A stretch of 64,000 bases of DNA from Peptococcaceae bacterium (GCA_017547685.1 JAFYPD010000043.1:1-64000), one strand, 5' to 3'; positions 16,254-24,042 are shown, counted from the stretch's first letter. Numbers and translations are program-made. The notes: generated by a model not told the origin, from the sequence alone.

Positions 16254-16417
16254 ACCAGAGAGTTGCGTAGAAAAAGGCAAACATACTCTATTTACACCAC
16301 GCCTTGCCCGGGACGTCAAGTCGGCGTAGAACAGATGCGGTTTTATTCGCTGCATCGGTTTACGACGTCCTCCTGCGTATGCATCTGCAGTTCAGATGAT
16401 GAAAGGAGACAAGATAA
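16254..16417 (+). promoter_or_regulatory. Structured 5' leader of Rpn locus, copy A
   Basis: About 164 nt of non-coding leader between the predicted transcription start and the TTG start of the Rpn remnant. GGACGTC (16311-16317) pairs with GACGTCC (16364-16370), and GATGC/GCATC make an inner hairpin. The other Rpn locus has the same leader with GGACATCA/TGATGTCC: the fifth base pair is G-C here and A-T there. Shared blocks such as ACGCCTT and GTCGGC flank the stem. The stem lies about 35 nt before the ribosome site. Confidence 0.65.
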
Positions 16418-16979
16418 TTGGGAAAAGCGGACACGATAACCAAACAGTTTATGAGCGACAATCAGATTTTTGCCGATGCATTTAACTATTTTGTGTACGA
16501 TGGAGAACAGGTGATTCAGCCGGAGCAGCTGCATCTGCTTGACTCTGCTGCAGCAGATTGAAAATTACAGCATCCGGCTGATTGCACCACAGCAGCTTGA
16601 CGACGATGAGTTTCAGAAATTTCAGACATCGCTTGGGCCGGTATTACAATTTATTAAACATTCGAGAGAAAAAGACAGATTAGATGAGCTGGTACAGCAG
16701 GATTTGTTTAAAAACCTGGATCATACAGCTGCGATGGTAATTAACAGCTGTACCAATGCACAGTTACGATTTGAAGAAGCGAGAGGAGCAGTTAATATGT
16801 GCAAAGCACTGGATGATATGCGGGAAGATGCCCGTAATGAAGGAATAGAACTGGGAGAACAGAATGCGCTCCGGACGATGGCCAATCGTCTTTTGCTGGA
16901 TGGAACATTAACGATTGAAAAAATCGCAGAGTTAACAGATTTACCAGTAGCAGAATTGCGCACGATGAAAAATGCATAA
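16418..16979 (+). pseudogene. Rpn-family nuclease, internal deletion and frameshift
   Basis: The TTG-initiated start (LGKADTITKQFMSDN…) matches the N-terminus of the intact Rpn protein at 20054-21013 (minus). The frame stops at about 16560. The sequence resumes in another frame with LLQQIENYSIRLIAPQQL and runs to the normal C-terminus. About 125 codons are missing, including the nuclease motif region (GIENQT in the intact copy). The junction lies in CTGCTGCAGCAG, a short repeat able to cause deletion. The ribosome site AAAGGAG before the TTG is conserved in both copies. The 3' part keeps a separate internal start (16797). Confidence 0.88.
16797..16979 (+). CDS. Candidate RpnS-type small C-terminal protein inside Rpn remnant
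   Basis: 60 residues (MCKALDDMREDARNEG … LRTMKNA) starting at an in-frame ATG preceded by AGAGGAG at exactly 8 nt. The same position in the intact Rpn gene has AGAAGGGG, 8 nt, ATG. In E. coli, Rpn genes were shown to express such a C-terminal short form from an internal start, which blocks the toxic full-length nuclease. Here the toxin part is deleted while this module keeps its frame and ribosome site. Expression is an inference. Confidence 0.5.
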   Translation: MCKALDDMREDARNEGIELGEQNALRTMANRLLLDGTLTIEKIAELTDLPVAELRTMKNA

Positions 16980-17065
16980 AACCAAGCGATTAAAGAACTT
17001 TGATGCTTTTGTAAACAAGTGTGCAAACAGAATGGTAGAATTGCTGGAAAGATAAGATGTACATT

Positions 17066-17093
17066 AGGTGTCAACACTGGTTGGCACCTTTTT
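17066..17093 (+). terminator. Terminator after Rpn remnant
   Basis: AGGTGTCAA pairs with TTGGCACCT (one G-U) around a 6-nt loop, followed by TTTTT. Confidence 0.85.
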
Positions 17094-17310
17094 CTCTGCC
17101 TGTTATTCTACGAATGCTTATATATTTATAATAATATTATAAAACATAAAAACACTAAAACATAATTAAAACATTACAAAACAGTTTTAAACATAGAAAA
17201 CAGGAGAAACATTCTGCCAGAAACGCCTGAAACAACAGATTATTTTTATCCTGATATCGCTCAGAGGTACTGGTTGAGCGAAAAAATTTTTTCTGAGGCA
17301 GGATATCAGA

Positions 17311-17389
17311 CAGAAAAACAGGATAAACAGCAGAAAAGCAGGATAACCGGCGTCGGAAATCCTGCTTTCTGTCGGTTATCCTGCTTTGC
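17311..17389 (+). repeat. Repeat cluster with 15-bp inverted repeat upstream of DnaD-like gene
   Basis: Within the gene-free stretch 16980-17455, the part 17097-17230 is very AT-rich with repeated AAAACA/TAAAACAT words. From 17311 the units ACAGAAAAACAGGATAA and GCAGAAAAGCAGGATAA repeat, and AAAGCAGGATAACCG (17335-17349) has a perfect inverted partner CGGTTATCCTGCTTT (17373-17387), with a further ATCCTGCTTTCTG inside. The stem has no T-run, so it looks more like a protein-binding site or operator than a terminator. Confidence 0.65.
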
Positions 17390-17455
17390 ACGGGCAAGAG
17401 CGGCTGTGCTATGCTGATATGCAAAGAAATACAACCGCGAAGGAGCGATGCCGCT

Positions 17456-18298
17456 ATGTTATATGCCATTGAACGATTCAACCAGTATGCCGTAAAAGAA
17501 AATCTGTCTGCCGGTGCGATTCTGCTGTGGCACCATCTGTTTTTCACCATGCAGCGCAAAAATCAGTTTGCTGATGTGCAGCAGCATACCGCGGTTCTGA
17601 CCGCTATGCTGGATGTAACCCGCCAGGGGCTGCAGACTATGCGCCAGACTTTAATCGACAAAGGGTTTCTGGAAATCCGTCAGGATGAGCATCAGCAGAT
17701 TTTTTACACGTTGATGTTAAACGGCAGAGTTGTGGGCGAGAAGGCAAAAGCGGTGGAAGTGACACCGGAAAATTCGGGGAATGCTGCTAGTCAGCTATTA
17801 ACGGTAGAGCAATCGTCTGCATCAAACGGGCGGATTCCAGTGCAAAAAAGCGCGCCAGGGTCATTCGCCCCTGCAAATGCAGCTTATGGAAAATGCGGAA
17901 ATGCAGGCGATATCATTCTCACCAATCGGTTTCGCCCGTATATTGAGCAGTTCTGCGAAATGTTCGGCTCTGCGATGAAGGGCGATTTAATCCAGTGGGC
18001 GGAGATGCGCCGCAAAAACGGATGGACGCTGACACTCTGGGGATTAGAGGCACTGTTAAAAAATCTGATTGAGCTGTCGGCGGGCAATGGAGCGCAGATG
18101 AGCCGGATTGTGGCTCAGTCGGTGAAACGGCGCTGGAAGGGATTTTTTGAAGTGAAGGTGAAGCCGCAGCCCAGCGGGGCAAAGCTGTTGAAGCTGGAGG
18201 AAAAGCAGCAGAAACAATATCCGAAGCCATGGGAAAAATCGTCTCCGATGCAGAAGTTCCAGCCGGAAGGCAGAGATTTATCGTTTTTAGAGCGATAA
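17456..18298 (+). CDS. DnaD/replisome-organizer-like protein
   Basis: 280 residues. Residues 1-95 look like a winged helix as found in phage-type replisome organisers (AILLWHHLFFTMQRKNQF, then VTRQGLQTMRQTLIDKGFLEIR). A variable Ser/Ala-rich linker follows, then a helical segment at about 160-235 (PYIEQFCEMFGSAMKGDL … LEALLKNLIEL) in the position of a DnaD/DnaB_2 domain, and a basic tail. Such proteins load helicase onto DNA. The ATG at 17456 has GAAGGAGCG upstream. It is solitary, with a repeat cluster before it, so it may be a leftover of an integrated element or a host factor. The functional call is moderate. Confidence 0.6.
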   Translation: MLYAIERFNQYAVKENLSAGAILLWHHLFFTMQRKNQFADVQQHTAVLTAMLDVTRQGLQTMRQTLIDKGFLEIRQDEHQQIFYTLMLNGRVVGEKAKAVEVTPENSGNAASQLLTVEQSSASNGRIPVQKSAPGSFAPANAAYGKCGNAGDIILTNRFRPYIEQFCEMFGSAMKGDLIQWAEMRRKNGWTLTLWGLEALLKNLIELSAGNGAQMSRIVAQSVKRRWKGFFEVKVKPQPSGAKLLKLEEKQQKQYPKPWEKSSPMQKFQPEGRDLSFLER

Positions 18299-18387
18299 AA
18301 AGACAGGTAAAACGCTGCAGCTGGTCGAAAACAGAAAACAGAATTGCAAGTCTATTCTGACATATTCTGACATACGGAGGGATTACA

Positions 18388-19758
18388 ATGGGGAAAAAAG
18401 CATGGGAACAATACGATGAAACACACTTGGCAAAACTGGAGATGCTGGCGAAGCAGTACCGGCAGTTTTTAGATACAGGAAAAACGGAGCGGGAATGTGC
18501 CCGCGAGGCAGTACGGCAGGCAGAGGCTGCGGGGTATGTGAATCTGCAGGATGTTGTGGAGGGCAAAGTGCCGATGCGGAACAAACTGTACGCCGTTGCC
18601 ATGGACAAAACGGTGGCGCTGTTTCAGCTGGGCAAGGCGCCGCTGGAACAGGGGCTGCAGATTGTGGCGGCGCATATTGATTCGCCCCGTCTGGATTTGA
18701 AACAGCATCCGCTGTATGAGGAGGCCGGCATGGCTTATTTTGATACCCATTATTATGGCGGTATCAAAAAATACCAGTGGGTGACACTGCCGCTGGCCAT
18801 CCATGGTGTGGTTGTGAAAAAAGATGGCACCACCGTGGAACTGAATATCGGTGAAAAAGAAGACGACCCGGTAATCGGCGTGACCGATTTGCTGGTGCAT
18901 CTGGCAGGGGAGCAGCTGGAGAAGAAGGGCAGCAAAGTGGTGGAAGGCGAAGCGCTGGATTTACTGGTGGGCAGCCGTCCACTGGCAGGAAAAGAAAAAG
19001 ATGCGGTGAAAGCGTATATTCTGGAGCTGCTACAGGAACAGTACGGCATGGAGGAGGATGACTTCATTTCCGCCGAACTGGAAGTGGTACCGGCTGGCAA
19101 AGCAAAAGACTGCGGGCTGGACCGCAGTATGATTATGGCTTACGGCCATGACGACCGCGTGTGTGCCTTTGCCGGGCTGACAGCTTTTCTCAACACCGAA
19201 CAGCAGGAGAAAACGGTGTGCTGCCTGCTGGTAGATAAAGAGGAAATCGGCAGTGTAGGGGCTACCGGGATGAAATCCCGCTTTTTTGAAAATACAGTGG
19301 CAGAACTGCTGGAACTGACCGGCAGCTGCAGTGATTTAAAACTGCGCCGGTGTTTATCCCGCAGCAGAATGTTATCTACCGATGTGAGTTCGGCTTTTGA
19401 CCCGACCTACGCCCATGCCTTTGACAAACGCAACTGCGCTTATCTGGGCGGCGGGATGGTGATGAAAAAATTCACCGGTTCCCGCGGCAAGTCCGGGGCC
19501 AACGATGCCAACGCCGAATACATCGGTGTGCTGCGCAAGGTGATGGATGATGCGTCGGTTACCTGGCAGACGGCGGAGCTGGGCAAGGTGGATTACGGCG
19601 GAGGCGGCACCATTTCCTACATTGCGGCGCTGTACGGCATGGAGGTTATCGACTGCGGTGTGCCGGTGCTGAATATGCACGCCCCGTGGGAAGTCATCAG
19701 CAAGGCTGACTTGTATGAGGCCGCCAGAGGGTATCACGCATTTCTGAATATAAAATAA
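18388..19758 (+). CDS. M18 family aminopeptidase
   Basis: 456 residues, normal length for the M18 (aspartyl/aminopeptidase I) family. Metal-ligand motifs are present: AAHIDSPRLDLK (His and Asp), DKEEIGS (Glu), and GHDDRV; near the C-terminus AHAFDKRN and NMHAPWEV supply the last histidine. These cytosolic dodecameric zinc enzymes trim acidic or neutral residues from peptides. GGAGG before the ATG. It stands alone between the DnaD-like gene and the DnaA-box-like cluster. Confidence 0.93.
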   Translation: MGKKAWEQYDETHLAKLEMLAKQYRQFLDTGKTERECAREAVRQAEAAGYVNLQDVVEGKVPMRNKLYAVAMDKTVALFQLGKAPLEQGLQIVAAHIDSPRLDLKQHPLYEEAGMAYFDTHYYGGIKKYQWVTLPLAIHGVVVKKDGTTVELNIGEKEDDPVIGVTDLLVHLAGEQLEKKGSKVVEGEALDLLVGSRPLAGKEKDAVKAYILELLQEQYGMEEDDFISAELEVVPAGKAKDCGLDRSMIMAYGHDDRVCAFAGLTAFLNTEQQEKTVCCLLVDKEEIGSVGATGMKSRFFENTVAELLELTGSCSDLKLRRCLSRSRMLSTDVSSAFDPTYAHAFDKRNCAYLGGGMVMKKFTGSRGKSGANDANAEYIGVLRKVMDDASVTWQTAELGKVDYGGGGTISYIAALYGMEVIDCGVPVLNMHAPWEVISKADLYEAARGYHAFLNIK

Positions 19759-19794
19759 AACAGGAGATCTCCTACCGAACAGCGGGGTTAATCC

Positions 19795-19931
19795 TGTGGA
19801 TAACCTGTGAATAAAGTGGATAATTCTTGTGTATAAGGTGAAAAAAACGTGTGGAAAGGATGTTGCTAAATCGCGGGAAGTGGTGGATATCTGTGGATAA
19901 GTTTGTGGATAAGTGTGAAAAAAGTGGATAA
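19795..19931 (+). other. Cluster of seven DnaA-box-like 9-mers
   Basis: TGTGGATAA occurs three times (19795, 19892, 19904). Close variants are TGTGAATAA (19806), AGTGGATAA (19815, 19923) and TGTGTATAA (19828). All point the same way. TGTGGATAA is the reverse complement of the consensus DnaA box TTATCCACA. The cluster fills most of the gap 19759-20053 and lies next to a terminator-like hairpin. Confidence 0.7.
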
Positions 19932-19991
19932 ATCCACTGGTACAAGGTTTTTCGAACAGATGGTATCACGATGAAACTGATGTTGAAAACA

Positions 19992-20033
19992 GGAACGGCG
20001 GTTGTGCACAGATAGAAGTGCATAGCCGCCGTT
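19992..20033. terminator. Bidirectional terminator between M18 and Rpn genes
   Basis: GAACGGCGG-TTGTGCAC pairs with GTGCATAG-CCGCCGTTC, a 17-bp stem with one G-U and an 8-nt loop. Lies between two convergent genes. Confidence 0.75.
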
Positions 20034-20053
20034 CTTTGTAAAGTTTATGGATA

Positions 20054-20248
20054 TTATACGTTCTGTAATTCCTGCTTTAGTTGCAGAATGGTTTCCAGAG
20101 GAAAATCCGGAATCATTTTTGCAACAAATTCCACGGGCATATTAGATTGGAGTAAGTTAACTGCCAACTTCTTGCGTTCTTCTATACGAGCGCTGGTTCG
20201 GCCCTCTTCACGACATTCCTCTCGAATATCATCTAATGCTTTACACAT
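20054..20248 (-). CDS. Candidate RpnS-type internal C-terminal product
   Basis: 64 residues in frame with the Rpn gene, beginning MCKALDDIREECREEG. AGAAGGGG lies 8 nt before the internal ATG. Identical arrangement to the damaged copy (16797). By analogy with E. coli Rpn loci this would be the antitoxin that binds the full-length nuclease. No direct evidence of expression. Confidence 0.5.
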   Translation of the reverse strand: MCKALDDIREECREEGRTSARIEERKKLAVNLLQSNMPVEFVAKMIPDFPLETILQLKQELQNV

Positions 20249-21013
20249 ATTAACGACCCCTTCTGATTTTTCAAAAGTAAATTTTGCATGCGTACAGCTG
20301 TTGATTACCATAGCTGCCGTGTAATCTATTTTCTGGAATGTTTCGTCTTGCAATAACAGTTCCAGTTTTTCCTTTTCTTTAGAATGTTTGATAAATTGCA
20401 ATACTGGCCCCAGTGTGGTCTGAAATTTCTGAAAATCTTCCGAGGTTAATTGCTGTGGCGCGATGAGTCGGATTTTATAATTTTCCACCTGTTGCAACAG
20501 TTCACGATTATCTGTTTGCATCATTTCGTGCAGACTGACTGGAGCATCCCATTCATCGGGGCCGAAATAGATAACCAGTGTAATAACGGGCAGTAACCTG
20601 TCGTTTTTGTAGAAACCGGATAAATATTCCCCGTTGGTTGTACCAAATTCTCTGTATTGTTTGTGTTTTGCGGCAATTCTTTGAATCTGTCCTGTATATT
20701 CCAGGGCATCGTACAGCATTGTTCGGACAGGCATAGCATAGTGTATGTCGGTCTGATTTTCAATGCCGAGAACGGCATAGGCTGCCGCATCGTCTGTCAT
20801 GACAGTGAGATACTTTAATGTATCACGGATTTTCTGTATAGGAACATTTTTTCCGTCAGAAGTAAAAAGCGTTTCAACAGCAGTTGTATTCAACGGTTGA
20901 AGCTGTTCCGGCTGAATTACCTGACGGCCATTATAAATCCAGAAATTAAAAGCGTCAGCAAAGATGGTGCTATCGTTCATGTACTGTCTGGTAATTGTAT
21001 CTGCTTTTCCCAA
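20054..21013 (-). CDS. Rpn family PD-(D/E)XK nuclease (putative toxin/defence protein)
   Basis: 319 residues from a TTG start. The TTG, not the ATG at 21034, is supported by AAAGGGGAC upstream and by the matching TTG and ribosome site in the damaged copy at 16418, where the ATG is out of frame. The N-terminal nuclease domain has STIFADAFNFWIYNG, IRDTLKYL and GIENQTDIHYAMPVR, the last giving the E-X-Q/K part of the PD-(D/E)XK site. The C-terminal region is helical. Rpn proteins are DNA endonucleases once called transposases; in E. coli they act as phage-defence toxins kept in check by a short form made from an internal start. Single gene with its own promoter and structured leader. Confidence 0.88.
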   Translation of the reverse strand: MGKADTITRQYMNDSTIFADAFNFWIYNGRQVIQPEQLQPLNTTAVETLFTSDGKNVPIQKIRDTLKYLTVMTDDAAAYAVLGIENQTDIHYAMPVRTMLYDALEYTGQIQRIAAKHKQYREFGTTNGEYLSGFYKNDRLLPVITLVIYFGPDEWDAPVSLHEMMQTDNRELLQQVENYKIRLIAPQQLTSEDFQKFQTTLGPVLQFIKHSKEKEKLELLLQDETFQKIDYTAAMVINSCTHAKFTFEKSEGVVNMCKALDDIREECREEGRTSARIEERKKLAVNLLQSNMPVEFVAKMIPDFPLETILQLKQELQNV

Positions 21014-21174
21014 TAAACAAGTCCCCTTTCGCATAATAAATTACAGAGTGATAACGCAGTAGGACATCACGTATCCGCATGAATGTACTGTGGATATGTG
21101 CCGACATGATGTCCTGGAAAAGGCGTGTTGAAAATAAAGTAAAAGTACCTTATAATACTACGTAATTTTCTGGT
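21014..21174 (-). promoter_or_regulatory. Structured 5' leader of Rpn gene, copy B
   Basis: Non-coding leader matching copy A over most of its length. GGACATCA and TGATGTCC (plus-strand positions 21062-21069 and 21107-21114) form the outer stem; CACATATCC and GGATACGTG extend it inward with one mismatch. Primary sequence inside the stem differs from copy A, but the stem is kept. Confidence 0.65.
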
Positions 21175-21180
21175 AAATTT

Positions 21181-21209
21181 ATTATACGACGCGTAATTCT
21201 ATTTGTAAA
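21181..21209 (-). promoter_or_regulatory. Promoter of intact Rpn gene (copy B)
   Basis: On the minus strand: TTTACA, 17-nt spacer, TATAAT, a near-consensus sigma-A promoter shared with copy A. Confidence 0.88.
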
Positions 21210-21346
21210 GAATAAATTTGGAAGTATCTTACTATAATACTAATGAATATCCATAAATCAATATCATGTATTGTACGGAAAACAGCCGCCGTTTTCCCGC
21301 ATTATATCAAGATTTGATGAAGACCGGTCTTTCTTTGGATTTTTAC

Positions 21347-21376
21347 TTGCGCATTCTATGCTATATTCAGTATAAT
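21347..21376 (+). promoter_or_regulatory. Promoter of LTA synthase-like gene
   Basis: TTGCGC, 18-nt spacer, TATAAT. It lies inside the longer open frame that starts at 21266, supporting the later start at 21416. Confidence 0.7.
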
Positions 21377-21415
21377 AAAAACTGTATGAGCAAAAATGAA
21401 CTGGGGGAGTTCATA

Positions 21416-23485
21416 TTGAACTTGACTGTATCGAAAAAACGACTGATTTTCACTGCTGTGCTGACGTTGTTCTGTGTCGGGCTCGTGGCGGTGAATATGG
21501 ATTTGTTTATTTATTACGGCTGGCTGGATGAGCGGAAACTCAATCTGGTGCTGGCGCTTCTGATTTGCGGCTGTTATGCCCAGTCGGTGCGGGTGGAGAT
21601 GCCCAAATGGCTGAACGGCATCTGGATCATTGCTGCCTTTCTGATTCTGCCTTATGTGATGGTGCATATCATTGAGTTTTTCGGCGGGCAGGATGCGGCA
21701 GAACTGCCGGAAAATCTGTTTCACCTGAATTATTTCTGGTGTCTGGTGGTGTATCTGCTGCTGTTTGCCATAACCAATCACTACCGGTTCAGTATCATTG
21801 CCGGTTCGGTGTTCTGTTATCTGGTGGGTGCCATCAACTATCATGTGCTGCTGTTTCGCAGCAGTCCGCTGCAGCTGACTGATGTGATGTCCATTGGAAC
21901 GGCGGCCGATGTGGCGGGCAACTACGTGATTACGATGAACACAGCGCTGCTGATGACAGGCTGCGTTACGTTTTTCGGTATCTGCCTGGCCTGTATTGCG
22001 GAGTTTCGTGCAAAACGCCGTCACTGGTATGATTTTGTGGGCAATCTGGTGCTGCTGGCGTTTCTGTTTGTCAGTGCGGGGCAGTTTTATGATGATGAGA
22101 ACTGGAAGGAGAACAATCTGGTCATCAACTTCTGGAACCCGCTGCAGGGCTATGCGGATTACGGCACTGCACTGTCTCTGGCGATGGCGGGCAAATATCT
22201 GCGGCCGGAAAAACCGGATCACTATTCTGCCAGTGCGGCGCAGGAGATTCTGCGAAAAGCGGCAGAGAACAAGGCGGCCAACAATAACAAAGCAGATAAA
22301 AACAACGATGCTGTGCCGGCTGCTGCCGGAACGCAGGAGGCGCAGCCTGCGGCTGCCGCTGCCGCAGAGAAACCAAATATCATTGCCATTATGAATGAGT
22401 CTTATGCTGATTTGCGTGTCCATGGTGACTTTACAACTTCGGTGCCGGTGATGTCTTACTATGATTCACTGCAGGAAAACACCATCCGCGGGAATCTGGC
22501 GGTCAGTGTGCTGGGCGGCGGTACCTGCAACTCCGAATTTGAGTTCCTGACTGGTTTAACCACGGCCTTTCTGCCGAACGGCGTTATGGCCTATCAGCAG
22601 TATATCGGCAATGAAACGCCGAGCATGGCCAGCATCTTAAAAGACCAGGGCTACAAAGCCATTGCGTTCCATCCGGGCAAGCCGGACAGCTGGCGGCGCA
22701 ACAGTGTATATCCGTATTTCGGCTTTGAAGAGTTCCTGACAGAAGCGGATATGGAACACCCAGAATATATGCGTGGCGCTTACGTGACTGACAGCAGCAA
22801 CTACAAAGAAGTAATCCGGCTGTTTGAGGAAAAAGAAGAGGATGAAAAGCTCTTCCTGTTTAATGTGACAATCCAGAATCACGGCGGTTATCAGCTGGAT
22901 ACCATCGGCATTCCGAAATGGGTGTCGCTGCAGGGGAAATACGGGCATTTTAACGAGACAGAGCAGTACCTGTCGCTTATGCGTGCATCCGATACTGCGC
23001 TGCGGGAGTTGATTACCTATTTCAAAAATGTTGACGAACCGACAGTGATTGTGTTCTTCGGCGATCACCAGCCAAGTGTGGAAGGGGATTTTATTGCAGC
23101 GCTGAAAGGGAAACCGCTGAATGAGCTGAATCTGGAAGAGGTACAGAGCCGTTACATTGCGCCGTTCTTTATCTGGGCCAACTATGACATTGAAGAAGCC
23201 TATTATGAAAACATCAGCGCCAACTATCTGTCTACGCTGGCAATGAAAGTGGCCGGTGTGGAACTGCCGGTGTACAACCAGTATCTGGATCAGCTGTATG
23301 AGGCTGTGCCGATGATTAATGCACTGGGCTATGCGGACCATAACGGCAACTATTACTATCATACCGATGAGACGGAACTGACTGAAGCGATTGAATCATA
23401 TAAAATTGTGCAGTATAATTATCTGTTCGGCGGTATGAACCGTCTGGATGAATACTACACTGTAAAACAGGAGGAAATCACATGA
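21416..23485 (+). CDS. LTA synthase family sulfatase-fold protein
   Basis: 689 residues from the TTG at 21416, which has GGGGGAG 6 nt upstream and a promoter just before it; upstream in-frame ATGs lack both. Five or more N-terminal membrane helices (to about residue 220), then an Ala/Asn/Lys-rich linker (residues about 280-315), then an extracellular sulfatase-type domain. The nucleophile is the Thr in LGGGTCNSEFEFLTG; other metal-site motifs are MNESYADL and VIVFFGDHQPSVEGD. Family enzymes build glycerol-phosphate polymers (lipoteichoic acid) from phosphatidylglycerol. The precise product cannot be told. Overlaps the MOSC gene by 4 nt. Confidence 0.92.
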   Translation: MNLTVSKKRLIFTAVLTLFCVGLVAVNMDLFIYYGWLDERKLNLVLALLICGCYAQSVRVEMPKWLNGIWIIAAFLILPYVMVHIIEFFGGQDAAELPENLFHLNYFWCLVVYLLLFAITNHYRFSIIAGSVFCYLVGAINYHVLLFRSSPLQLTDVMSIGTAADVAGNYVITMNTALLMTGCVTFFGICLACIAEFRAKRRHWYDFVGNLVLLAFLFVSAGQFYDDENWKENNLVINFWNPLQGYADYGTALSLAMAGKYLRPEKPDHYSASAAQEILRKAAENKAANNNKADKNNDAVPAAAGTQEAQPAAAAAAEKPNIIAIMNESYADLRVHGDFTTSVPVMSYYDSLQENTIRGNLAVSVLGGGTCNSEFEFLTGLTTAFLPNGVMAYQQYIGNETPSMASILKDQGYKAIAFHPGKPDSWRRNSVYPYFGFEEFLTEADMEHPEYMRGAYVTDSSNYKEVIRLFEEKEEDEKLFLFNVTIQNHGGYQLDTIGIPKWVSLQGKYGHFNETEQYLSLMRASDTALRELITYFKNVDEPTVIVFFGDHQPSVEGDFIAALKGKPLNELNLEEVQSRYIAPFFIWANYDIEEAYYENISANYLSTLAMKVAGVELPVYNQYLDQLYEAVPMINALGYADHNGNYYYHTDETELTEAIESYKIVQYNYLFGGMNRLDEYYTVKQEEIT

Positions 23486-23916
23486 CAGCAACAATCTATG
23501 CAATCAGCATCAGTGCGCGGCGCGGCGAACTGAAAAAAGAAACAACAGAAGCTACTATTGTAGAAGGTTTTGGCATTGAAGGCGACGGCCACGGCGGCGA
23601 CTGGGACCGTCAGGTAACCTGCCTGAACTGGGGCAGTGTGGTGAAGTCCAACGGGGAACACAATCTGACCATGGGTCCCGGGGATTTTGCAGAAAACATT
23701 TTAATCGACGGCATGGATACGCTGAACCTGCAGCCGGGAGACCGGTTTCAGCTGGGTGACAGTGCCGTGCTGGAAGTAAGCCAGATTGGCAAGCCGGATC
23801 ATCCGAGCGTGGTGACACGCACCTTTGGCGTGAGTCTGCTGCCGCATGAAGGCCTGTTTTGCAAGGTTATCCGCGGCGGCGATATCAAAAAAGGGGATGC
23901 TGTTATCAGATTGTAA
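23482..23916 (+). CDS. MOSC domain protein
   Basis: 144 residues forming a stand-alone MOSC domain: ISISARRGELKKET, GIEGDGHGGDWDRQVT, FAENILIDGMDTLNL and VLEVSQIGKPDHPS. Conserved family parts include the GD-H-G motif and the sulphur/molybdenum-cofactor-binding strand. In anaerobes such proteins often accompany molybdenum cofactor work, but no such genes are here. ATG overlaps the LTA synthase stop by 4 nt, so the two are coupled although functionally unlike. Confidence 0.92.
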   Translation: MTATIYAISISARRGELKKETTEATIVEGFGIEGDGHGGDWDRQVTCLNWGSVVKSNGEHNLTMGPGDFAENILIDGMDTLNLQPGDRFQLGDSAVLEVSQIGKPDHPSVVTRTFGVSLLPHEGLFCKVIRGGDIKKGDAVIRL

Positions 23917-23949
23917 GCAAAGCACTGTGAAAGGAGTGTTGGCTGAGCG

Positions 23950-24042
23950 ATGTCTATTGTAGGGATACTGGTTCTTGCGGCGCCGATTGTTGTGGGTGCA
24001 GCCATTCTGGTAATGGTGTATATTGCCAACCATAAAGAATAG
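23950..24042 (+). CDS. 30-residue single-helix membrane peptide
   Basis: MSIVGILVLAAPIVVGAAIL followed by a short polar end (NHKE). It is a clear transmembrane helix. AAAGGAG lies about 14 nt before the ATG, a rather long gap, so translation is plausible but unproven. It fits between the MOSC gene and the M20 hydrolase and may be part of the same transcript. Confidence 0.45.
   Translation: MSIVGILVLAAPIVVGAAILVMVYIANHKE

Noticed and set aside
17456-19758. Prophage or plasmid segment
   Set aside because: Only one replication-type protein is present; no integrase, structural, partition or mobilisation gene accompanies it.
21266-21415. Longer start of the LTA synthase gene
   Set aside because: The promoter (21347-21376) and the ribosome site (21403-21409) both lie inside this stretch. 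The extra residues lack any membrane or family pattern.
21356-22423. 355-residue minus-strand open frame opposite the LTA synthase gene
   Set aside because: His/Arg/Gln-rich shadow of a well-supported plus-strand gene, with no ribosome site or recognisable domain.
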